Positions 57,262 through 64,000 of a stretch of 64,000 nt of DNA are shown piece by piece. Below the pieces are notes generated by a model. That model was given only the letters and a program-made list of their open reading frames with translations, did not search any database and was not told the origin of the DNA. Made by a program: the position numbers and the translations under genes. This stretch comes from Triangularia verruculosa (lineage: Eukaryota; Ascomycota; Sordariomycetes; Sordariales; Podosporaceae): positions 1 to 64,000 of the forward strand of contig MU863987.1 of assembly GCA_033296885.1 (NCBI GenBank), given 5' to 3'. The stretch's first letter is position 1, and every line of letters starts with the position of its first letter.

Positions 57262-57887
57262 ATGGGCAAGCTTTCCTACCTCAACTCTATCCCGCCAAAA
57301 AAAGACTCATACTGACTCCCCTCACAAAGCAAACTTCCACTGGCCCACCATCCAGCGCCTCCTCGCCAAGCTCCCCGCCACCATCTCGCCACGGGACAGG
57401 CACCTCGAGCTGGCTACCCAGCTCGCGAACGAGGCGAAATGGAACGAGAAGCGTCTCCGGGAACTGCTCTTGGAAGCTCAGGGTCTGTGTGGCGCCGCTG
57501 AGTTTGCGGTTCAGCAACTTCTGGAGGAAGAAAGCAGCGGTACTGGCGAATCCAGCACAACAGAGTTGAGGGAGGAACGGGAGGATAGGTGCAGGTTTTT
57601 TGAGACTTTGGTGGAGGTTTTGGAGGGTATGTATTGTAGAAGAAGAGATGGGAGTAACCGTAGAGCTAATGGATTCGCTGGTGATAAGAGAAGATCAAGG
57701 TTTTGAAGAAGCCGGTTGATGAAGAAACGTGGGAGGATGATTTTGGTGAGTTTCCGTAGCCGGTTGAAAATGTGTGGAAAGGCTGCTAACGGTTTCGGGT
57801 ATTGCAGAGATGGTGGAGGGGGATGGGGATGTTGAGTGGGTTGAACGTCCTTCGATTAAGTTACATCGCCTTCAACGGCTTATATGA
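57262..57887 (+). pseudogene. Small unrecognised protein gene with a one-base frameshift in an A7 run
   Basis: Three exons (57262-57626, 57689-57745, 57808-57887) with good splice sites total 502 nt, one more than a multiple of three. The ATG frame reads MGKLSYLNSIPPKK and stops within four codons. After a run of seven A at about 57296-57302 the coding frame continues one base shifted (ANFHWPTIQRLLAKLP, then a charged coiled-coil-like helix, EKIKVLKKPVDEETWEDDF and VERPSIKLHRLQRL). Either the genome assembly has an extra A or the gene is broken. Without the shift it would encode about 166 aa. I do not recognise the family. Confidence 0.55.
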
Positions 57888-58099
57888 GGTTTGACTTCAG
57901 CCACGAGTGAGTAATGGTGGTGGACATAGGAGACGGGAGTTTTGGGATAGAACCAAAAGGGAACAACAGCTACCTTGGTAAGGTAGGTAGGGAGGTAACT
58001 TCTTCGAGTCCACTCATGCACTTCTGTTATAGTTTAGACTTGATGTGGTACAGACCCCACACAACGGGTTGGTGGGGAGCAAAAATGGCAAAAGTGAAA

Positions 58100-58211
58100 T
58101 GACAACTGTGAGATTCGAACTCACGCCTCTTTCGAGAGTAGAATACCATTCATTTCTGAGTGGAAGATATTATCTTGAGTCTACCGCCTTAGACCGCTCG
58201 GCCAAGTTGCC
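58100..58211 (-). tRNA. tRNA-Leu(CAA) with intron
   Basis: The minus strand starts GGCAACT and ends AGTTGTC plus A, pairing as the acceptor. The D arm has GGCCGAGCGGTCTAAGGC, typical of Leu. The anticodon stem GTAGA pairs with TCTAC, and the loop holds CAA. An intron of roughly 30 nt follows the base after the anticodon, the standard position. A type II variable arm (CTCGAAAGAG) and the B box GTTCGAATC are present, and TTTT follows on the minus strand. Fungal tRNA-Leu(CAA) genes normally have such an intron. Confidence 0.92.
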
Positions 58212-58693
58212 TGTCGATTTGATGTTTGCCGACTCGGAAGTAGACCTCACCACACGGCCAAGCTTCCCACAGAGCTAGTTATCGCAACACACCCCAGGAA
58301 CGGCGTTATTGTGCAGCAGTCTAGACACTTCCATCCTGTCGCAACTGCAGAGTGTACCTGGTGAATTTAGATGCTCAATTACTGCAGGTTGCACTCTTGT
58401 GACCGCTCTCACACTGTACACATGGGAAGAGCTCGAGAAGGCACTGAGATGCTCTTAAAGTGAATCACACCCACAAGTGAAGATAAGGTAGGTATGGGGG
58501 TATCACAGGAGCGACATATTCACTTCAGCTTCGCACATACAACTGCTTTTCTCCCTGCTTCACTGCTCGCGTTTTCCGTATTCCATTTTCACCGAACATC
58601 ACAGCTGTGCTCAACAACCTCCTCGTCTCTCAACTTCTCAAGGCGACCACAAAAAAGCTCCATAGTCATAGACCGATACTACGACATTACATC
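58212..58693. other. Intergenic spacer
   Basis: 482 bp between tRNA-Leu and the gene at 58694. CT-rich near the right end, consistent with a 5' UTR. Otherwise nothing is seen. Confidence 0.45.
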
Positions 58694-59248
58694 ATGCCGA
58701 GAGAAGTCTTCCACTGGCCCTCCATCAAGGAGAGGCTCCTCACTCCTGATGGCCGCTTTGTATTCGAGGACCACATCGACCCCGACATCGCCTGGGACGT
58801 TCTCGTCGAGGCTGCCAAGTGCCACCACCTGCAGGATATGTACGATGATGCCTGGCGCCATCTCACAGCCGCCCGCAATATTCGCGATCATGGACTCGGT
58901 GGCTATGATGGCGAGATGCAGTTTTGCTTCTTTTGGCTGTTGACGGCCATGATCAAGGTGCAGCTGAAGGTGCATGAAAGAGATGGCAAGCTTCCCGACA
59001 ACCTGACTGGGAACAAGAGCCCCGGGGCCATGAGCACGCTGAGTGAGGGGGAGAGCACTGATTTTGGTGAGTCAATACCTACCTAGTGGTTTGGAAATTG
59101 TAGAGATGAGACTGACTGCCATGTCATAGTCATGATCGACATGGAGGAGTTGCGGGCTGTCGTGCCTGACTGGGTGCTGGAGGGAACTCCCAAAGGGGGA
59201 GTCATGAAGAAGCTTACTGGATGGGTGTTTGGGAAGGGGAAGAAATGA
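58694..59248 (+). CDS. Unrecognised small protein, copy 1 of a tandem pair
   Basis: Two exons (58694-59066, 59130-59248) give 163 aa. No signal peptide or membrane span. The N-terminal part is helical with conserved-looking EVFHWPSIKERLL and a Trp/Tyr/His-rich core (LQDMYDDAWRHLTAARNI); an amphipathic GEMQFCFFWLLTAMIKVQL segment follows, then an acidic linker and a short C-terminal exon beginning VMIDMEELR. The neighbour at 59949 shares the F-X-WP opening, the helix pattern and the exact intron boundary before VMID, so the two are probably tandem paralogues. The function is unknown. Confidence 0.65.
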
Positions 59249-59948
59249 GGTGTTGAGGTTGGCAAGGCCGCAAGGGAATGGTCGGCGCGATTGAGTACCT
59301 ACATGAAACTGGCCTAAATGAGTCTACCTTAGTTCATAACTCCACGGCATTCCGTTGCGCAACAGGTTGTGTCATCCGGAACGACCAGACCAATACAGAC
59401 GAAAAAGCCAGGGCATAGCTGCGCTCTAAACAACGTCATACCCCGAGCGGTAACCATTACGTGACATGAGCTTTTAGATCTGGTGGAACAAACTATTGAC
59501 CAGAACTCCCAGGGTGATCTTGCTAAGATCTCATGCTGTGGAGTCAAGGAACTGTCACCAAGCTGGCAGGTCCTGCGGAGTGACATACAGACAACTTCCA
59601 AAAGATTCGTTCTGTCATTTCTGGATGATTCGCCCGTCCACGTTTGCCTCTTTGGCAGTCAAAAGGCAAGATAGTGACAGATGGTGACTCGTCAATACTT
59701 GGGTACTTGTCTTTAAGCTTCAGTCATAGCCACCATCTTTTCTAGCCCTCCGCCAACAAGCATAAAACGCCCTCAACGAATTTTCTAATAAGGCTTTCAA
59801 CTTTACCTTTTTTGCTTTTTTCTTTCCAGCGCCACTTCGCAAAAATACCTATTTAACAGGGCCCAAATTCTCATACTTTCTTTTCCCTTTACAATGCCAA
59901 TATCAGCAACGGATCCGTCTCCAAAGCAGCGCTCGCACACGCCCTAAA
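59249..59948. other. Intergenic spacer between the tandem pair
   Basis: 700 bp. Only short open frames. The 200 bp before 59949 are T- and C-rich, as expected for a promoter. Confidence 0.45.
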
Positions 59949-60777
59949 ATGGCACTCGTTCGGCCAAGAAGAAGAGACTGGCTCATGGAGCCTTACGACT
60001 CTGACTTCTTCCCATGGCCTCAAGTGCGAAAAGAGTTCGTGTCAGCAAGCTCACCAAAGCTTGCACCGCCGGACAAGGACCACATACACGCTGTGGCTGC
60101 GCAAAAGTACTGGAGCTTGCGGGCCACCTACAAGCAGTACACCCTCCAAGAGATCCTCGGCGACGTGGTAGAGCTCAAAGACGCGATACGCAAGAGGGTC
60201 ATGGAAGTTATGGAAAGACCGAATGGAATTGTCCGCGAGCCGGACAAAGACCGATCTGGGGGCGGGCAAGAGCCCAGCAGGGAGTACAGTGAGGACGAAA
60301 TTGAAGAGCTTCTTATTCAGTTTACGTTCTATACTGTGCTGTCCTCCGTGATTGAAGGTCCGTCTATGTACCTAATATGTCAAGCTGTTCTCTTGAAAAC
60401 TAAAAACTTCAGCAGGGGACCGTGACGAAGATGGTGATTGGACTGATATCACTCACGAGTCAAACGAAGCAAGGGCTGAAGTCATAGTGGAGAGAGAAGT
60501 TGGATTTGGTATGTCTCTTAAGCTCGCAAACATGAAGGTTGTGAGAAAAAGGTTCGCTGACGTGTGTCGTTTACCGACAGTCATGATCGACAAGCCTGAC
60601 TTCGAGGATAGGAAGGAGCAGTCAAGTCCCCAGGGTCTTCCGCTAACACAAAAAGAACGGCGATCGACACCCTGCGAGTGGTTAACAAAGATGGACATGA
60701 CCGAGCAGTTTGGGGGTATTGAGGCAATCGAGAAATTGTTCCTTTGGCTTCGCAAGAATGATAGCAAAAAGTCTTGA
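59949..60777 (+). CDS. Unrecognised small protein, copy 2 of a tandem pair
   Basis: Three exons (59949-60357, 60416-60508, 60581-60777) give 232 aa. It opens MALVRPRRRDWLMEPYDSDF, then FPWPQVRKEF, and has helical segments LQEILGDVVELKDAIRKRV and IEELLIQFTFYTVLSSVIE matching the pattern in copy 1. The final exon begins VMIDKPDFEDRK. Its acceptor sequence (CAG/TCATGATCGACA) and phase equal those of copy 1 (TAG/TCATGATCGACA). The C-terminus is longer than in copy 1. No catalytic motif is seen. Divergence is high, so the duplication is old or the copies evolve fast. Confidence 0.65.
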
Positions 60778-61176
60778 AACAGGATCAAAAAAACGCCACC
60801 AAAAAAGGAACATGTGCCAACGAAATCCCTCAGGCCCCCAACGCGGCCTCGGAGCTATGAGAACATAGGGGACAACGCCCACAGAAGAATTCCTTTTCGC
60901 AAGAGAGAGCACCCACCACAGGAGTTGAACCTGGGATGTTAACGAACCATAGGTACGCAGCACTTTTATTCTATCGGCCATTTCCTGGACTCGAGAGACT
61001 GCATTAGCTGGCCGGTTTTCATCATGGCCCATTAGAATCCAATGGAAAGTTGCCAGCCCCGCTTTTACCGATCACGCAGTGTCAGATAATAGCTGGGCTT
61101 TCATTGCTACCCCTCAGCATCACCAGTTGGCTTGAGACCTCCTTGAAGTACCACCCATCACGAAATCAAGTTCGCC
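60778..61176. other. Intergenic spacer with a tRNA-like fragment
   Basis: 399 bp. On the minus strand at about 60915-60990 there is a B-box-like GGTTCAACTCC and an A-box-like TGGCCGATAG, but no acceptor or anticodon stem can be formed, so I do not call a tRNA. Confidence 0.4.
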
Positions 61177-63632
61177 ATGTCTTTGTGCAGCCCCTGTGCT
61201 GGTATTGACGCTTTTCAGCTCAGCCTCCAATCCAACCAGTCGGAATATGGCAACAGGCGCGGGCTCGTTGTGTCGGTCGACAATCTAACAAAGCATCATG
61301 GAACATTCGAGGAACTGGTGGATTGCGCTTGTTTGCCAAATGCGTGCAGTCTCTGCAAACTCTTCGTTTTTGAATGGGCAAGGGAGGAAATGGATCGCTC
61401 AAACAGTGTCGAGAAGCTGCCTACCGAACGACATGTCAGCGCTCTTGGAAGGGTGTTTTTGACGAGTCCCAAGCGAGACGACGCTAGTGTTAAAAGGTGG
61501 CTGCAACAAGAGCATTCAGTTGGCGAACGGACAGGAATGATCTATTACGGGCCATCTCACACGGAGAAAGAGCTGGAAGGTGGAATCCGTGTGGGGATAT
61601 CTCTGTGGCTCAAGGCGCCAGGCAAGAACGATGTTGGCAGCGAATGCATGATAGGCACTGCTTATTTCTTCTTTAAGCGAGGTAAGATTCATGGCACTGA
61701 TGGCGAACGGGGACATGCGTTGATGATTGAGCAGGGATGCTAGCAAGCTTGTCACACCCCGATACGGCAACCATAAGGGCGAAAGACGTTGTTGAGGATC
61801 CTGGAACGCCAGCATGCCTAGGTGTAGCGACACAGTGGCTCCAGGACTGCTTGACAACCCACGAGAAGTGTCGAAGTGCCATTGGACTCAATCCCAAGCT
61901 TCCAAAGCGCGTGATTGATGTTGGTGATGAAGATAAACTACCGCGACTGGTCGAGACAAATGGCATGTCAGGCAACTACTCCGCGCTCAGCTACTGCTGG
62001 GGTCCGGACTTAACATTGACCTTGACTCAACGGAATCTCGACAGCTTAACCAAAGGAATTCGAAACATGCCGAGAACACTCGAGGATGCAGTCAAGGTTA
62101 CGAGAGGGATAGGACTCCGGTACCTCTGGATAGACGCCATATGCATCATCCAAGATTCCAATGAGGACTGGAGAGAGCAGGCTGCCCGCATGAATGACAC
62201 CTACTCCGATGCTACCGTGACAATCTTTGCCGCTTACTCCGCGGCATCTGCTGAGGGATTGCTTCAAAAACGGGAGGCGGTAGAGGAAGTGTCATTGCCC
62301 TGGAAACAACCATCAAAAGCGCCAGGGGAGATATTCGTCCGCCTATCTCAGAAGTGGCACGGCGAGTGGGATGACAACTTCTTGGCTTACTGTCCCTGGA
62401 GCGAACGGGGCTGGACATTGCAAGAACGGTTATCTGCTGGACGTGGGCTTACTTTTACGAAGAAGCAAATGAGCTGGCACTGTTTGACTTGTATATCTCG
62501 GGAGAATGGAGAGTTTGTGGATCAGATTGCGAAGCAGAAAAACGCAATGTCGCAGGGCACCAGTGATCGACTTGCCGATATCTCAGATCATTGGGCTGGT
62601 CTAATCCGAATGCAAGATGTACAAGAGGAAGGACTCACCATGGGAACATATCATGACATGCTAGTGGCTCAGTTTTATCGCATCATGAATGACTTCCGGG
62701 ACAGGGTGTTCAAATATCGATCTGACCAACTTCCAGCAGTGGCGGCACTTGCAAAAGCCGTGGAAAATCGGCTACAAGGACGCGATCGGTACTGGGCCGG
62801 TCTATGGGAAAGTAACGTGGCAAAGGGTCTGCTGTGGAACACTTGGAAACTTAAGCCTGGTGTCAATTATGGACGACCACCGGGGAGTGGGGGCAGTCGA
62901 GTTGTCCTGCCATCTTGGAGTTGGGCGAGCGTTATCTTGAGTATGTTTCCTGATATCTGCACACTCCAGGAACCACTGGCGAATACAGGCACAAATATGA
63001 ACAGCGCGCAAAATGTGGTCTCTGGCAGTCTGTTGAAGAATATCCGGTTTCCCAACCTTGACGACCAAGAGGAACGATTCATTCCGACAAGGCCTATCGA
63101 GCTGAGATTCACGGCCCCTTTCCAGCAATTATCAGACGACTGGTTCGATCCCAACAATGGGGTAGATGCCTCTTATCCCGGGCTATCAGCCTTTGAAACG
63201 ATTCTTCGGGATGATTTCTACCCAAAAGGCCAGGGGTCTGATGGTCACGACAGTCTTGCGACTCCCAAGCTGGACCCTCTCTATGGTCCCGGCAGCGAAT
63301 TCGCACAGAAGCATCAACCTTGTCCAGGGCAGGTCTTTGCGGCAATCAAAATTTACAAGTGGATGGAACCAATCAATGTGGGCAGATACGGCATGGGCGT
63401 AAGCCATTTCGAGACGACGGCCTTCCTGATCCTCGAAAGTGAGACTCATACAGGAGATTCGAATGCTACTCAACGCTTCCGGCGAGTTGGTAGACTGAAT
63501 CTTACCAAAGGGTATAGTGGACATTACCCCAGACCAGTCATGGAGTGGGAAGGACGGTCTGTGTATCTCGGTGATGTTCTCGAGATGCTTGACGAAAAGC
63601 CATGGAAGGAGAAGGAGGTTGTGCTTGTTTGA
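61177..63632 (+). CDS. HET-domain (heterokaryon incompatibility) protein
   Basis: HET-domain proteins trigger cell death after fusion of unlike hyphae, or act more generally in fungal immunity. Two exons (61177-61681, 61735-63632) give 800 aa. The N-terminal 170 residues contain a Cys-rich block (CACLPNACSLCKLF). The HET domain begins after LPRLVE with YSALSYCWG, followed by MPRTLEDAVKVTRGIGLRYL and WIDAICIIQDSNEDWREQ, the three signature blocks, and WSERGWTLQERL. The C-terminal 400 residues are unassigned; a WSWASV block is typical of this family. No NACHT, WD40 or ankyrin region is attached. Adjacent tandem unknown genes may be partners, but that is speculation. Confidence 0.92.
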
Positions 63633-63832
63633 TATTGGTACACTATGTCTTGTGAATCGTTTGACTTGAACACGCATTGGATTACTATCGCTTTATCTTG
63701 CTTAGGAAATGATACACATCTACACTCAGTTAGCTAGAATCGTTCTCACATCTCAGATTTAATAGAGGCTCAAAATCATTGATTCACGAGATACCGAGCT
63801 ATGTGTAACCCTGCTGTAACAAGGCACCCGTC

Positions 63833-63951
63833 TCAACCTCGCTTGGCAGCCCGCTTCTTGCCTCTCTTGGAGCCAGCAACATCTTGAGGACTGACAACAT
63901 CCCACTCGTCTTTCATGCTTTTGGCAATATCGCTGGCGGAGGGTACAACCT
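63833..63951 (-). CDS. Last exon of a gene running off the right edge
   Basis: A minus-strand acceptor (TTTTGCAG, with a CTGAC branch point 12 bases before) opens a frame encoding VVPSASDIAKSMKDEWDVV, then SPQDVAGSKRGKKRAAKRG and a stop at 63833. The basic tail could be a nuclear localisation signal. The intron lies at 63952 onward and the rest of the gene is outside the window, so the protein cannot be identified. The call rests on the splice site and the coherent charged C-terminus only. Confidence 0.45.
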
Positions 63952-64000
63952 CTGCAAAATTCACTGTCAGCCTCCAGGATTTTGTGTCGCAAGTCTACAG

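Noticed and set aside
60915..60990. Possible minus-strand tRNA with GGTTCAACTCC B box.
   Set aside because: No acceptor stem and no seven-base anticodon loop can be formed. At best a relic.

Overview
The window is nuclear DNA of a filamentous ascomycete, most likely a sordariomycete. The evidence is short GT-AG introns of about 50-80 bp, Zn2Cys6, HET and NACHT genes, an intron-containing tRNA-Leu(CAA), and a large AT-rich block with the C-to-T/G-to-A signature of repeat-induced point mutation (RIP).

Positions 1 to about 14,200 are a nest of retroelements. The oldest layer is a plus-strand Ty3/gypsy chromovirus, RIP-mutated almost to pure A+T. It is interrupted by a 686-bp LTR-like insert, a 492-bp solo LTR and a full-length minus-strand chromovirus (6052-13637). 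Each has a precise 5-bp target duplication, and the host reading frame resumes after both short inserts. The block ends beside a tRNA-Val copy that has lost its 5' acceptor strand.

From 14.4 to 38.9 kb lies mostly housekeeping sequence: an ACS-family MFS transporter, mitochondrial 3-ketoacid CoA transferase, an AhpD-like protein, a dicarboxylate-type mitochondrial carrier, a Zn2Cys6 regulator, a FAD monooxygenase, MSH6 (with four ACGCG boxes upstream), a DOMON-cytochrome b561 protein and a mucin-like transmembrane protein.

From 39 to 50 kb lies an accessory island. It holds a kinase-like gene broken by a stop, a NACHT protein ending in C2H2 zinc fingers, and a divergently transcribed SNF2/RING helicase that shares a 377-bp upstream region with it. 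I consider this pair the most interesting candidate system. A tRNA-Gln follows.

From 50.5 to 64 kb come a rhodopsin-like membrane protein, a secreted FAD oxidase, a divergent four-EF-hand calmodulin-like gene, a small gene shifted by one base in an A7 run, tRNA-Leu, two tandem genes of an unrecognised family with a shared intron position, a HET-domain gene, and the last exon of a minus-strand gene running off the right edge.

Exon structures were worked out by hand from splice sites and frame. Each complete gene model given here sums to a whole number of codons, except the frameshifted one.
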